From positions 114,456-178,455 of the forward strand of contig CANKVU010000006.1 in assembly GCA_947487205.1 (NCBI GenBank): DNA of 64,000 bases. Direction: 5' to 3'. The notes under the pieces are model-generated. The model was not told the DNA's origin, made no database searches, and saw only the letters and a program-made list of their open reading frames with translations. Positions 19,624 through 29,126 of the stretch are shown here, piece after piece. Each line of letters begins with the position of its first letter. Position 1 is the first letter of the stretch. This DNA comes from an uncultured Paracoccaceae bacterium (GTDB lineage: Bacteria; Pseudomonadota; Alphaproteobacteria; Rhodobacterales; Rhodobacteraceae). A program made the translations under genes and the position numbers.

Positions 19624-20261
19624 CAGGAACGCGGTTCAAGGTCTGCGGCCTCACGGACCCGGCCGACATCCCGGCCGCGATCCTCGCCGGGGCGTCGTAT
19701 GTGGGATTCGTATTTTTCCCGAGATCGCCGCGGCACCTGGATCTGGCCTCCGCGGCGGCGATGACGGCTTCGGTGCCCCGCGGTCTGACCCGGGTCGCGC
19801 TTACCGTGAATGCCTCCGACGCCGAACTGGACGCGCTCCTGGAAGCAGTGCCGCTCGACATGCTGCAGCTTCACGGCACCGAGACGCCGCTCAGGGTGGC
19901 AGAGGTCCGGGATCGCTACGGGCTGCCGGTGATGAAGGCGGTCGGCGTGGGGGACGAGGCGGATCTGCCCGCGGTGTCTGCCTTGGCCGAGGTCGCCGAC
20001 CAGCTCCTGATCGACGCCAAGCCGCCGGAGGGTGCGGCCCTTCCCGGCGGCAACGGCCTTGCCTTCGACTGGCGTCTGATCGCGGGGCGGCGCTGGACCT
20101 GCCCGTGGATGCTGGCCGGTGGCCTGACGCCCGGGAACGTCGTCGAAGCGGTGCGGGTGACCGGCGCGACGCAGGTCGATGTCTCGTCCGGGGTGGAAAG
20201 CGCGCCGGGCGTCAAGGACCCCGAACGGATCGCCGCCTTCGGCGCAGCCCTGTCGGGCTGA
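19620..20261 (+). CDS. trpF: Phosphoribosylanthranilate isomerase
   Basis: A 213-residue TIM-barrel enzyme for the third step of tryptophan synthesis. It begins with a GTG (19620) that overlaps the stop of lapA, then [17 protein letters not shown], whose Cys (normally KICG) is the catalytic base. [35 protein letters not shown] and [15 protein letters not shown] complete the family signature, including the phosphate-binding glycines. It precedes trpB in the normal alphaproteobacterial order. Confidence 0.95.
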   Translation: MTGTRFKVCGLTDPADIPAAILAGASYVGFVFFPRSPRHLDLASAAAMTASVPRGLTRVALTVNASDAELDALLEAVPLDMLQLHGTETPLRVAEVRDRYGLPVMKAVGVGDEADLPAVSALAEVADQLLIDAKPPEGAALPGGNGLAFDWRLIAGRRWTCPWMLAGGLTPGNVVEAVRVTGATQVDVSSGVESAPGVKDPERIAAFGAALSG

Positions 20262-20359
20262 TCGAACGTGTGACGCGCGCGTGGACCCCGGCGCTCAATT
20301 TGCCGGGTGAAACGGTCGATGTGGATTGACGCCGCAACCGTCGATCCCACGTGAGGCAC

Positions 20360-20677
20360 ATGGATACGCTGTCACGCCGAGAGAAGATGCGCCGCCGGCT
20401 CGATCGGCAGTTGGATGCGCTGGCCCATGGGGTTCCGTCGGCGGCGGGTCCCATCAGGTACCTGCGTCAGCGGCGGCTCGCCCTCCTGCGGATCCCTCTT
20501 GGTCTGCTTCTGGTGGCGGGGGGCATCCTGTCCTTCTTGCCGGTCCTGGGGGTCTGGATGCTGCCCCTCGGGCTGCTTTTGCTCGCCATCGACATGCCGA
20601 TGCTGCGCCCGTTCATCACCTCGGCGATGATCCGGGTGCGGCGCCGCCTGACATCCTTCCGGCGGCGGCATCGCTGA
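20360..20677 (+). CDS. Small membrane protein between trpF and trpB
   Basis: A protein of 105 residues with an N-terminal basic segment and a hydrophobic pair ([16 protein letters not shown] and [18 protein letters not shown]) that forms one or two membrane helices, then a very basic end ([12 protein letters not shown]). ATG 20360 has GAGG at 20352-20355; a GTG at 20351 is less likely. Related proteins between trpF and trpB are often mislabelled tryptophan synthase-like; no such domain is present. Function unknown. Confidence 0.7.
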   Translation: MDTLSRREKMRRRLDRQLDALAHGVPSAAGPIRYLRQRRLALLRIPLGLLLVAGGILSFLPVLGVWMLPLGLLLLAIDMPMLRPFITSAMIRVRRRLTSFRRRHR

Positions 20678-20735
20678 CGCTTGCCGAGGGCCGGCCGGGC
20701 AGGATAGGCAGCAGGGACCACGAGGGAGGCGCCCG

Positions 20736-21968
20736 ATGCCCGACGATCTTCTGAACAGCTTCAAGACCGGCCCCGACGAGAAGGGCAGGTTCGGGAATTT
20801 CGGCGGCCGGTTCGTGTCCGAGACGCTGATGCCCCTGATCCTGCGGCTCGACGCGGAATACGAGCGGGCCAAGACCGACCCCGCCTTCTGGGACGAGATG
20901 CGCGACCTCTGGACCCATTACGTCGGTCGGCCTTCGCCGCTCTATCACGCGGCGCGGATGACCGAACGGCTGGGCGGCGCCAAGATCTATCTCAAGCGCG
21001 ACGAGTTGAACCATACCGGCGCGCACAAGATCAACAACGTGCTGGGCCAGATCCTGCTGGCGCGCCGCATGGGCAAGGAGCGCATCATCGCCGAAACCGG
21101 CGCGGGGCAGCACGGGGTCGCGACCGCCACGGTCTGCGCCAAGTTCGGGCTGAAATGCGTGGTCTACATGGGCGCCCACGATGTCGAGCGGCAGCAGCCG
21201 AACGTGTTCCGGATGCGCCTTCTGGGGGCCGAGGTGGTGCCCGTCACCTCCGGCCGCGGCACGCTCAAGGATGCCATGAACGACGCGCTGCGCGACTGGG
21301 TGACGAATGTGCGCGATACGTTCTACTGCATCGGGACGGTGGCCGGCCCCCATCCCTATCCGGCCATGGTGCGCGACTTCCAGTCGATCATCGGCACCGA
21401 GGCCAAGGATCAGATGCAGGCCGCCGAGGGGCGGCTGCCCGACACCATCATCGCCGCGATCGGAGGCGGGTCGAATGCGATGGGCCTGTTCCACCCGTTT
21501 CTCGACGACCGGTCGGTCCGCATCATCGGGGTCGAGGCCGGCGGCAAGGGGGTGGACGAGACGATGCAGCACTGCGCCTCCCTGACCGGAGGGCGCCCCG
21601 GCGTCCTCCACGGCAACCGCACCTACCTGCTGCAGGATGACGACGGTCAGATCCTCGAAGGGTTCTCGATTTCCGCGGGCCTCGATTACCCCGGCATCGG
21701 TCCCGAGCACGCCTGGCTGCACGAGACGAAGCGCGCCGATTACGTGTCGATCACCGACCGCGAGGCGCTGGCGGCCTTCACCTTTTGCTGCGAGACCGAA
21801 GGTATCATTCCCGCGCTCGAGCCCTGCCACGCGCTGGCCCACGTGATGAAGATTGCGCCGGAACTGCCGGCCGATCACCTGATCTGCATGAACATGTGTG
21901 GACGGGGCGACAAGGATATCTTCACCGTGGCCAAGGCGCTCGGGGTGGACATCTCGAAGCCAGCCTGA
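20736..21968 (+). CDS. trpB: Tryptophan synthase beta chain
   Basis: A 410-residue PLP enzyme that condenses indole and serine. The PLP lysine is K98 in [34 protein letters not shown] (phosphate-binding loop) and the C-terminal [10 protein letters not shown] are standard. GGGAGGC-type ribosome site lies just before the ATG. trpA is not in the window. Confidence 0.97.
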   Translation: MPDDLLNSFKTGPDEKGRFGNFGGRFVSETLMPLILRLDAEYERAKTDPAFWDEMRDLWTHYVGRPSPLYHAARMTERLGGAKIYLKRDELNHTGAHKINNVLGQILLARRMGKERIIAETGAGQHGVATATVCAKFGLKCVVYMGAHDVERQQPNVFRMRLLGAEVVPVTSGRGTLKDAMNDALRDWVTNVRDTFYCIGTVAGPHPYPAMVRDFQSIIGTEAKDQMQAAEGRLPDTIIAAIGGGSNAMGLFHPFLDDRSVRIIGVEAGGKGVDETMQHCASLTGGRPGVLHGNRTYLLQDDDGQILEGFSISAGLDYPGIGPEHAWLHETKRADYVSITDREALAAFTFCCETEGIIPALEPCHALAHVMKIAPELPADHLICMNMCGRGDKDIFTVAKALGVDISKPA

Positions 21969-22095
21969 GCCACCGCGCCGTAACTGCGCCCTTCGCCACA
22001 TGGTGGAGGGGCGTGCCCCGACTTGATCCGGCCCCGACGGGCATCTTGGGGTTTATGTTGCGGGGTGGAATCCTGCGCCGTGCCCTTTGGCGCCG

Positions 22096-22479
22096 TCAGC
22101 CGTCCCGCCCATCCGCAGCGTGGCGTTCCAGAACCTCGATCGCGACGATGTCGAGGGCGCGCGCGTGCGTCGCGGACAAGATCACCGCCGGCGCGCATTC
22201 CTCCGATACCGCCTGGAGGAACCGGGACGCGCAGAGGCACCATCGATCCCCGGCCTTCAATCCCGGAAATCCGTATTCCGGGCGCGGCGTCGTCAGATCG
22301 TTGCCAAGATACCGGGACAGCGCGAGGAATTCGTCCGTCATGACGGCGCAGACCGTGTGGCTGCCGCGATCCTCGACACAGGTGTTGCAATGCCCGTCCC
22401 GGAAGAACCCGGTCCTCGGCGCGGTTGAACAACACTCCAGCGTTTCGCCCAGGACGTTGATCGGGTCGTCGATCTGCAT
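22096..22479 (-). CDS. DUF2237 family protein
   Basis: A 127-residue cytoplasmic protein that fits DUF2237: INVLGETLECCS near the start, TGFFRDGHCNTCVEDRGSHT in the middle and GDRWCLCASRFLQA toward the end. The pattern of paired cysteines (CC, CNTC, CLC) suggests metal or redox chemistry, but the function is unknown. Its 3' end faces that of trpB. Confidence 0.85.
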   Translation of the reverse strand: MQIDDPINVLGETLECCSTAPRTGFFRDGHCNTCVEDRGSHTVCAVMTDEFLALSRYLGNDLTTPRPEYGFPGLKAGDRWCLCASRFLQAVSEECAPAVILSATHARALDIVAIEVLERHAADGRDG

Positions 22480-22556
22480 GCCTTCCCTCCCGTGCTGGCC
22501 CGGAGGATAGGGCCGAATGCGTGCCTTCCAAGGGACAGGCGAGGGGCGAAACGAAA

Positions 22557-22585
22557 CGGACCCCGGCCGAGCAGGCCGGGGTCCG
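22557..22585 (-). terminator. Terminator after the second VPLPA-type gene
   Basis: CGGACCCCGGCC pairs perfectly (12 bp) with its complement across the loop GAGCA. On the minus strand the stem is followed by TTTCGTTTCG. It lies 32 bases past the stop at 22617, so it should end that transcript before the DUF2237 gene. Confidence 0.8.
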
Positions 22586-22616
22586 AAAGTTCGAGCGCCG
22601 CATCCGATGCGTGCGA

Positions 22617-23186
22617 TCAGGCGTCGGCCGCCTTCTTGCGGCGAGCCACCAGGCCGCCGAGGCCCAGCGCGCCGAGCAGCAGTCCGCCGGCAGCCGGGAT
22701 CGGAACGGCCGCCGTGGTGAAGGACATGTCCACGTCGGCGTTCTGGCTGCCGCCGGCGTAATCATACGTGAACGAGAAGCTTTCGCCCGCGGCCAGGTCG
22801 AAGCCGTCGAGGAAGTCGAACGCGATGGCGGTCGACCCGCCCGGGTTGCGGATGATGTTGCCGTCGAAGGTCTCGCTCACGGAGCTGCCGTCGGCGCGGG
22901 TGTAGCCGAAGGTGATGTCCATCAGGTCGAGGCCGTTGTTGAAGCCGTTGCCGGTCAGCGAGAACGCGTCGAGGCGCAAACGCTCCGTTGCGGTGAAGTC
23001 GATCGACTCGCTGTCGCCACTGGCGCTCAGCTCGGTGTTCGTCAGCACGAAGTCACCGACGCTCAGCGAGGGGCTGCCTTCGCCGAAGATCGTGGTCGCG
23101 GCCGAGGCGGCGCCTGTCATGCCGAACAGCGCCACTGCGCCGGCCGCCATCATCGAGGAGGTCTTCAGAAATGCCATATGAGTCAT
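22617..23186 (-). CDS. Secreted VPLPA/PEP-CTERM type protein
   Basis: A 189-residue exported protein: signal peptide (MTHMAFLKTSSMMAAGAVALF..ASA), a beta-rich Ser/Gly/Asp body and a sorting tail AVPIPAAGGLLLGALGLGG followed by ARRKKAADA. The V-P-x-P-A motif, hydrophobic helix and basic end match the exosortase-sorted tail seen at 331-1686, so both proteins probably use the same machinery. MAFLK (four codons in) is an alternative start. It has its own terminator and an AT-rich upstream region. Confidence 0.78.
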   Translation of the reverse strand: MTHMAFLKTSSMMAAGAVALFGMTGAASAATTIFGEGSPSLSVGDFVLTNTELSASGDSESIDFTATERLRLDAFSLTGNGFNNGLDLMDITFGYTRADGSSVSETFDGNIIRNPGGSTAIAFDFLDGFDLAAGESFSFTYDYAGGSQNADVDMSFTTAAVPIPAAGGLLLGALGLGGLVARRKKAADA

Positions 23187-23397
23187 TCTCCAATTCGGTA
23201 CGCATGCTTTGCGTCTTCGAGGGGAACTATAGGCAAGGCCGGGGGTGGGGCAATGCTGCCGCAGCGAAAAAGCTAATTTTGGCTTAACGCAGTTGCGGAT
23301 ATTTTCAAGCGACTGAATTCATTGCCTGAAAATCCGGTCAAAATATTCGCATCTGCGAAACACACCGTCTTGCAGGGGGTGACCAAGGGTAAGCGTG
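23187..23397 (-). promoter_or_regulatory. AT-rich control region with long imperfect inverted repeat
   Basis: This 211-base region feeds the minus-strand gene starting at 23186. Compared with its surroundings it is very AT-rich between 23270 and 23360. Arms TGCGGATATTTTC (23294-23306) and CAAAATATTCGCA (23339-23351) match at 11 of 13 positions as an inverted repeat around a 32-base centre. On the minus strand TTGACC (a -35-like box) lies in the right arm. I infer a promoter with an operator, not a terminator, because no tight hairpin with T-run is seen. Confidence 0.45.
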
Positions 23398-24582
23398 TCA
23401 TCCGAGACGCTTCATTCCCCGCGTCAGACCCTCCAGCGTCATGGGGACCATGCGCTCCGGCCCGAAGATGTCCTGGATCATCCCGGTCGACTGGGTGGTG
23501 GGCCAGTACCGCTCCGGCACGGGGTTGATCCACAGGTGGTCGGGCCACTGCTCCCGTGCCCGTTCCAGCCAGACCTGGCCCGCCTCGCGGTTCCAGTGTT
23601 CGTTGGCCCCGCCGGGCATGGCGATCTCGTAGGGGCTCATGGCGGCGTCGCCTACGAATATGCAGCGCCATTCCGGCCCGTAGGTCCGCAGCACCTCCAC
23701 CGTCGGAACCTGCGCGGTCCAGCGGCGTCGGTTGTCTCGCCAAACACCCTCGTAAAGGCAGTTGTGGAAATAATACTGCTCCAGGTGGCGGAACTCCGAT
23801 TTCGCGGCCGAGAACAGTTCCGAGACGACCTGCACGTGGTCGTCCATCGACCCGCCCACGTCGAGGAACAGCAGCACCCGCGCCGCATTGCGGCGTTCGG
23901 GCCGCGTCTTCACGTCGAGATAGCCGTTCGACGCGGTAGACCGGATCGTCGCGGGCAGATCCAGTTCCTCTCGCGCGCCATCCCGTGCCCAGCGGCGCAG
24001 GCGCTTCAAGGCCACCTTGATGTTGCGGGTGCCGATCTCGACCTCGTCGTCGAGGTTCCGGAACTCCCGCTTGTCCCACACCTTCACCGCGCGGCGGTGA
24101 CGGCTTTCCGCCTGGCCGATCCGCACCCCTTCGGGGTTGTAGCCGTAGGCGCCGAAGGGCGAGGTCCCCGCGGTGCCGATCCACTTGCTGCCGCCCTGGT
24201 GGCGCCCTTCCTGCTCCTTCAGCCGTTCGCGCAACGTCTCCATCAGCTTGTCGAAGCCGCCGAGCGCCTCGATCTCGGCGCGTTCCTCGGGGCTGAGGTG
24301 CTTTTCGGCCATCTTGCGCAGCCAGTCTTCGGGCAGGTCCATCGCGTCCGTCACGGCGCCGGGGGGGATCGCCTCCAGACCCGAGAAGGCGGTGGCGAAG
24401 GCGCGGTCGAACCGGTCGATATGCCGCTCATCCTTCACCAGGGCGGCGCGGGCCAGGTAATAGAATCCGTCCACGTCGTAGGTCACCAGCCCGCTCCGAA
24501 GAACCCCCAGGAAGTCGAGGAACTCGCGCAGGGAGGTGGGAACGCGCTGGCGGCGAAGCTCTTCGAAGAAGGGCAGGAACAT
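23398..24582 (-). CDS. CoxE-like VWA-domain protein
   Basis: A 394-residue protein with an N-terminal helical region (VPTSLREFLDFLGVLRSGL is the usual opening) and a C-terminal von Willebrand A domain with a MIDAS-like LDVGGSMDDH near residue 241. Such CoxE/YehP-type proteins work with MoxR AAA+ ATPases as metal-chelatase-like or protein-remodelling pairs. A MoxR gene is in this window at 30923 but not adjacent. It overlaps the preceding small gene by one base (TGATG). Confidence 0.85.
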   Translation of the reverse strand: MFLPFFEELRRQRVPTSLREFLDFLGVLRSGLVTYDVDGFYYLARAALVKDERHIDRFDRAFATAFSGLEAIPPGAVTDAMDLPEDWLRKMAEKHLSPEERAEIEALGGFDKLMETLRERLKEQEGRHQGGSKWIGTAGTSPFGAYGYNPEGVRIGQAESRHRRAVKVWDKREFRNLDDEVEIGTRNIKVALKRLRRWARDGAREELDLPATIRSTASNGYLDVKTRPERRNAARVLLFLDVGGSMDDHVQVVSELFSAAKSEFRHLEQYYFHNCLYEGVWRDNRRRWTAQVPTVEVLRTYGPEWRCIFVGDAAMSPYEIAMPGGANEHWNREAGQVWLERAREQWPDHLWINPVPERYWPTTQSTGMIQDIFGPERMVPMTLEGLTRGMKRLG

Positions 24583-24749
24583 CAGGCGACCAAACGTTCG
24601 ACCACGATGGTGAGGACAAGGCCCACCAGAGCGCCCCCGATCGCGCAGGCGGCGGCGTATTGCACCTTGTCGGCGCGCTTGCCCCCGTGACGCGCGGCAA
24701 GGCGGGCGCCAAACACGGCCCCGAGGATCACACAGGCGATGACGATCAC
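24582..24749 (-). CDS. Two-helix membrane peptide, 55 residues
   Basis: A short gene with GTG start at 24749 inside the 3' end of the DUF2927 gene (4-base overlap GTGA) and a stop overlapping the ATG of the VWA gene. The product has two hydrophobic helices, VIVIACVILGAVFGARLAA and AAACAIGGALVGLVLTIVV, separated by a basic loop (RHGGKRADK). Tight coupling on both sides is the main evidence that it is translated. Function unknown. Confidence 0.65.
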   Translation of the reverse strand: MIVIACVILGAVFGARLAARHGGKRADKVQYAAACAIGGALVGLVLTIVVERLVA

Positions 24750-26113
24750 GATCCGGCTTCCCTTCGTTGCGGGGTGATCGCAGCGATTTCGGCGGCGCGG
24801 CGGCGGATCTCGGTCGCGTCGCCGTATCCGTAGCGCGCCCATCCGAGTGCCTCGGTCCGGAGCTGCTGCGATTCCCCTTCGCGCCCCATATCGCGCAACG
24901 CCTCCGATTTTACCATGAGGAGGGTGGACAGGAGGGCGGCGTTCTGCGCCGCGATCACCGCATCCGTGTTCGCGTCGACGATCTCCACGGCGGCGGCGGG
25001 CTCGCCAGAGGCGAGCGCGAAGGCGGCGATCTGCATGGCGATGTGGGCACCGTGGATGCGCGTCGCCGGATCGCGGCCATAGATCCCGGCGGCGCGCAGG
25101 AAGGCTCCGAACGCGAGGTCGGGCGCATCGCCGAGCGAAAGCCGGCCCAACGCATAGAGGGAGAAGGCGAGGCGGACATCCTCCCACCGTTCCGCACCGG
25201 CGATCGCCACGGCATCCATCGCCGCGACCTGGCGGCGCGCCGACGGCACGTCGGGGCCGAACGCCGTCTCGATCGCCTCGATCCAGATCCGGGGCGTCGG
25301 ACCGGCAGGGACCGGGCGCGGCCCTTTGCCCGCGGGGTTCAGCCGGGCAAGGATGCGGGGCAGGCGGCGCGCCACCTCGGCCCGCGTCATCCCCGATCGC
25401 AGGTCTCCGGAATAGGTGGCCCGCAGGATCAGCATGTCGAACCCGGTCAGGACGGTGTGGAAATTGTCGTCATTGAAGACGCTGTCGGGCAGTCGATACA
25501 GGTCGTTGAGCGGCCCGAGGGCCTGGGCGAGCTCCTCGTGGAGGCAATCGCGGACCTCTTGCGGGGCCACGTCCCCGGGGATGAAGATCGCCAGCCGCTC
25601 GCGGATCTCCAGGGTCGACCAGTCTATGGCGGGCCCGCGGCGGTTGCGCAGGAAATCCGCCCAATCGGCGATGCGCGGCACGACGAAGCAGGCCGCGGCG
25701 GGCACGGCCCGCCGCATCTGGGCCCTCGGCACGATCTCTACGGTGACGTTGGCCGCCTGGTCGGCGGGAACGCGCGTAATGTCGATCCGCGCCTCTCCGC
25801 GTAGCCGGTCGAGGAGGCGGGACAGGTCGGCGTCGAGGCTTTGCGGGGCGGGGCCCGCGACGCGGAGTGTCACGGGACCCTCGAAGCGGGTGAACCGCTC
25901 CAGCTCGCGCCCGCTTTCCAGTCGAAACGACAGATCGAGGAAATCCCGGGTGATATCGGCATTGGCCCGCCCGGGTGGCGAGGCCTCCACGGTCGCGAAG
26001 GTTCGCATCGGTGGCAGGGGGGGCTGGTCCCGTGCGTCCCGCATGGCCACTTCCGGCCCCGCGCAAGAGGCGAGGGCCGCGATCGCGATCGGCATGAGGG
26101 CACGGAACGTCAT
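24746..26113 (-). CDS. DUF2927 domain lipoprotein
   Basis: A 455-residue lipoprotein. I use ATG 26113 because AAAGGA lies nine bases before it and it begins directly with a lipobox signal MTFRALMPIAIAALASCAG. The next 250 residues match DUF2927 (ITRDFLDLSFRLESGRELERF..., CLHEELAQALGPLNDLY, DSVFNDDNFHTVLTGFDMLILR). The HEExxQ-like segment resembles a degenerate metallopeptidase zinc site (H-E-E-x-A-Q), but activity is not established. The C-terminal part is alpha-helical, TPR-like. First gene of a three-gene operon with the membrane peptide and the VWA protein. Confidence 0.8.
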   Translation of the reverse strand: MTFRALMPIAIAALASCAGPEVAMRDARDQPPLPPMRTFATVEASPPGRANADITRDFLDLSFRLESGRELERFTRFEGPVTLRVAGPAPQSLDADLSRLLDRLRGEARIDITRVPADQAANVTVEIVPRAQMRRAVPAAACFVVPRIADWADFLRNRRGPAIDWSTLEIRERLAIFIPGDVAPQEVRDCLHEELAQALGPLNDLYRLPDSVFNDDNFHTVLTGFDMLILRATYSGDLRSGMTRAEVARRLPRILARLNPAGKGPRPVPAGPTPRIWIEAIETAFGPDVPSARRQVAAMDAVAIAGAERWEDVRLAFSLYALGRLSLGDAPDLAFGAFLRAAGIYGRDPATRIHGAHIAMQIAAFALASGEPAAAVEIVDANTDAVIAAQNAALLSTLLMVKSEALRDMGREGESQQLRTEALGWARYGYGDATEIRRRAAEIAAITPQRREAGS

Positions 26114-26315
26114 CGCCACCATCCTTTCGGAACCGGGCGCGGAAGCCAACCGTCCCGTCGGCGCGGATGGCGGTTCACGCGGGCCCGGCCACGAGCGGCC
26201 GTCCGATGTGGGGGCAGGACGGCTTGCGATTTCCCGGCCGTCACACTAGAACCGCGCAAATCCCGCGAGGCCCGGAGCGGGCGGCGCGCATCCCACTTTT
26301 GCTGATGAGGACATG

Positions 26316-27656
26316 ATGCAGGTCAACGAGACCGTGAACGAGGGCTTGAAGCGCGGCTATCAGATCACCGTCACGGCCGACGAACTCGACCAGAAGGTGG
26401 ACGAGAAGCTGGCCGAGGCTCAGCCCGACGTGGAGATGAAGGGCTTTCGCAAGGGCAAGGTCCCGCTGGCGCTTCTGAAGAAGCAATTCGGCGACCGGCT
26501 GTTCGGCGAGGCGATGCAGGAAGCCGTCGACGGCGCCATGTCGAAGCATTTCGAGGAGACGGGCGACCGTCCCGCGGCGCAACCAGACGTCAAGATGACG
26601 AACGAGGCGTGGAAGAAGGGCGATGATGTCGAGGTCGAAATGACCTACGAGAAATTGCCCGAGATCCCCGATTTCGACGCCTCCGGAATCGAGATCGAGC
26701 GGCTCAAGGTCGTGCCCGACGAATCCGCCGTGGACGAGGCCCTGGAATCGCTGGCCAAGAACGCGCAGGCCTTCGAGGCGAAGGACGGGGCGGCCGAAGA
26801 GGGCGACCAGGTCGTGATCGACTTCGAAGGGTCGGTCGACGGCGAGGTGTTCGAGGGCGGCACGGCGACCGATTATCCGCTGGTGCTGGGCTCGGGCAGC
26901 TTCATCCCCGGCTTCGAGGAGCAGCTGACGGGCGTCACGGCCGGCGACGAGAAAGAGGTCACGGTTTCCTTCCCCGCAGAATACCAGGCCCAGCATCTGG
27001 CCGGCAAGGACGCGGTCTTCGCCACCAAGGTAAAGGAAGTGAAGGCGCCGAAGCCCGCCGAGGTCGACGACGAGCTGGCCAAGCAATACGGCGCCGAGGA
27101 TCTCGACGCGCTGAAGGGCCAGATCCGTGAGCGGCTGGAGGCCGAGTACAGCCAGGCCGGGCGTCAGGTCATGAAGCGCAAGCTCCTCGACATCCTCGAC
27201 GAGAAGGTCAGCTTCGAGCTGCCCCCCTCGCTGGTCCAGGCCGAGGCGGACCAGATTGCCCATCAACTCTGGCACGAGGAGAATCCCGACCACCAGGGCC
27301 ACGATCACGACAAGATCGAACCCAGCGACGAGCACATGAAGCTTGCCGAGCGGCGCGTGCGCCTGGGGCTGCTGCTGGCCGAACTTGGTCGGCAGAACGA
27401 GATCGAGGTCACGGATGCCGAGATGACCCAGGCGGTCATGAACCAGGCCCGGCAATATCCCGGCCAGGAACGGCAATTTTTTGAATTCGTGCAGCAGAAT
27501 CCGCAGATGCGCCAGCAGCTTCAGGCGCCGATCTTCGAGGACAAGGTCGTCGACTACATCTTCGAGCGTGCCCAGGTGCAGGAACGCGAGGTGACGAAGG
27601 ACGAGCTGCAGAAGGAAGTCGAGGCGCTGGAAGGCGAGGGCGAAACCGACGCCTGA
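26316..27656 (+). CDS. tig: Trigger factor
   Basis: A 446-residue ribosome-associated chaperone and prolyl isomerase. The ribosome-binding domain contains the signature GFRKGKVP near residue 45; the FKBP-type PPIase domain covers about 160-245 ([26 protein letters not shown]) and the C-terminal helical arms hold the rest. Two ATGs occur in tandem; I take the second (26316), since [15 protein letters not shown] matches the family start and the GAGG spacing is better. Confidence 0.96.
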   Translation: MQVNETVNEGLKRGYQITVTADELDQKVDEKLAEAQPDVEMKGFRKGKVPLALLKKQFGDRLFGEAMQEAVDGAMSKHFEETGDRPAAQPDVKMTNEAWKKGDDVEVEMTYEKLPEIPDFDASGIEIERLKVVPDESAVDEALESLAKNAQAFEAKDGAAEEGDQVVIDFEGSVDGEVFEGGTATDYPLVLGSGSFIPGFEEQLTGVTAGDEKEVTVSFPAEYQAQHLAGKDAVFATKVKEVKAPKPAEVDDELAKQYGAEDLDALKGQIRERLEAEYSQAGRQVMKRKLLDILDEKVSFELPPSLVQAEADQIAHQLWHEENPDHQGHDHDKIEPSDEHMKLAERRVRLGLLLAELGRQNEIEVTDAEMTQAVMNQARQYPGQERQFFEFVQQNPQMRQQLQAPIFEDKVVDYIFERAQVQEREVTKDELQKEVEALEGEGETDA

Positions 27657-27691
27657 TCCCCGGAGGTCGCGACCCGGCCGAGGCCGGGGGC

Positions 27692-27731
27692 AAGGGGCGG
27701 GGCCGCGCGGGAGGACGCGGCCCCGCCCTTT
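27692..27731 (+). terminator. Strong terminator after tig
   Basis: A 16-bp stem (AAGGGGCGGGGCCGCG on the left, one G-T pair) with the loop CGGGAGGA, ending in CCCTTT. It lies 36 bases after the tig stop and 113 bases before the convergent porin gene's stop. Because the stem has A residues on one side and T on the other it may act in both directions. Confidence 0.8.
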
Positions 27732-27843
27732 GCATGTCCGCGTCTCCCGCTGCCGATCATCCCGATATGACGGCCCCGCCGGGGGGCGGAACGGGTGGCC
27801 GGGGCGCGCGCGCCGGTGCGGAATGCGCGCCCCGACCGTCCGG

Positions 27844-29037
27844 TCAGAAGTTGTAGATGAACGAGGTCTGGATCCGATCAACCTCGTATTCCTCTCCGCC
27901 GAACGTTTCCCGGGTTCCGTGGAAATATTCGATGCCGACCGTCGTGTTCTCGACGATCTCGTAGAGCGCGTCGAGGTGGATGGATGTCAGCGTTTCGGTA
28001 TCGTCGCTGGGCCCGATCTCGTCATTGTTGCGCCAGCCATAGATCGCCTTGAAGGTCCATTTTTCACCGACTTCCTGGGTCAAGCCGGCATAGGCGCCCT
28101 GGGACTTGATCGTGTCGCCCTCGGAATTGATCGGATCGCCGAGGAAGACGAGGTAATTGGCGATCCCGTCGCCGAAGAGGTAGCCGGCCTGGATGCTTCC
28201 GCCGTCCCACAGATCCGCCGAGCCGTCGATCGCGATGCCGTAGAAATCCTCTTCGTACTCGGCGAAGATCGCCGCACCCGCCTCGTCGATGCGGCCCGTG
28301 TCGAAGCTCGACTGGACCTCGCCGACGATGCCGGCGGCGCGCAGCCGCAGGCTGTCGGTGTCGTAGGTTCCCGCGGCCACGAAGACAGGGGTATCGCTGT
28401 CGCCGTTGTTCTTCTCCACCGCGATCTCGGCCTGGAAGTCGCCGAATTCGTGCGTGTACCGGATCTGCTCGGTGCGGGCGAAGCCGATCCCGGCCACCCC
28501 CTGGAAATCGAGCGTGATGGGATAGACGGTGAAGGGGGGGAAGGTGCTCCAGCTCTTGCCGATACGGAAGCCGGCAAGCTCGGCATAGACGTTGCGGGCC
28601 CTGATCTCATAGGAATTGTCGGTGCCGAAGGCCCCCGACGCGCCATAGAAGTCAATCTCGACCTCGGTCTTCAGGTCGCCGAGGGCCGTGGGCGTCGTGG
28701 TGCGGAAGCCCAGCCGCGTCTCCTGGGCCGTGGCGTTGAAGAACTCCCCCTGGTCATCGTCGGTCACGCCTATGAGCGGAAAGGTGGTATTACCCAGCTC
28801 GGCACCGAAATCGTAGATGAAGTCGACCTGGATGAAGCCGTAGAACTCGATCGACGAGGCTTGGCCGGAGCCGAAGGTCAGGTCCGGTCCGGCGCCTTGA
28901 TCGTCCGCTTCGAGTTCCGCGACACGCGCTTCCAGAGCGGCGATACGCGATGCGGCGTCTGAGCCCTGCGCGAAGGCCGGTGCCGCGGTCGACACGATGG
29001 CGGCGCCCGCCAGAAGGCGTGCGAAATGTCTTGTCAT
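27844..29037 (-). CDS. Outer-membrane porin, DcaP-like
   Basis: A 397-residue trimeric porin candidate. It starts MTRHFARLLAGAAIVSTAAP (signal to AFAQ), then a short coiled coil ASRIAALEARVAELEADD typical of DcaP-type porins, then a beta-barrel that opens SSIEFYGFIQVDFIYDFG and closes with the terminal aromatic IQTSFIYNF needed for outer-membrane insertion. DcaP family members pass dicarboxylates and aromatic acids such as phthalate. An FAD monooxygenase gene lies 89 bases upstream on the same strand. The DcaP assignment is by layout and could be a related alphaproteobacterial porin. Confidence 0.78.
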   Translation of the reverse strand: MTRHFARLLAGAAIVSTAAPAFAQGSDAASRIAALEARVAELEADDQGAGPDLTFGSGQASSIEFYGFIQVDFIYDFGAELGNTTFPLIGVTDDDQGEFFNATAQETRLGFRTTTPTALGDLKTEVEIDFYGASGAFGTDNSYEIRARNVYAELAGFRIGKSWSTFPPFTVYPITLDFQGVAGIGFARTEQIRYTHEFGDFQAEIAVEKNNGDSDTPVFVAAGTYDTDSLRLRAAGIVGEVQSSFDTGRIDEAGAAIFAEYEEDFYGIAIDGSADLWDGGSIQAGYLFGDGIANYLVFLGDPINSEGDTIKSQGAYAGLTQEVGEKWTFKAIYGWRNNDEIGPSDDTETLTSIHLDALYEIVENTTVGIEYFHGTRETFGGEEYEVDRIQTSFIYNF

Positions 29038-29126
29038 GAAGGTCCCCGTGGTTTGCAGGCGGGGAACTGCGTCCCCGCGTCCAGCGTACGGGCCCCGTTC
29101 CGTCACACGAAGCGAAGGGCCGGGAA

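Noticed and set aside
20262..20359. A trp leader or attenuator before trpB
   Set aside because: No short peptide with repeated Trp codons and no alternative hairpins are evident in this gap.
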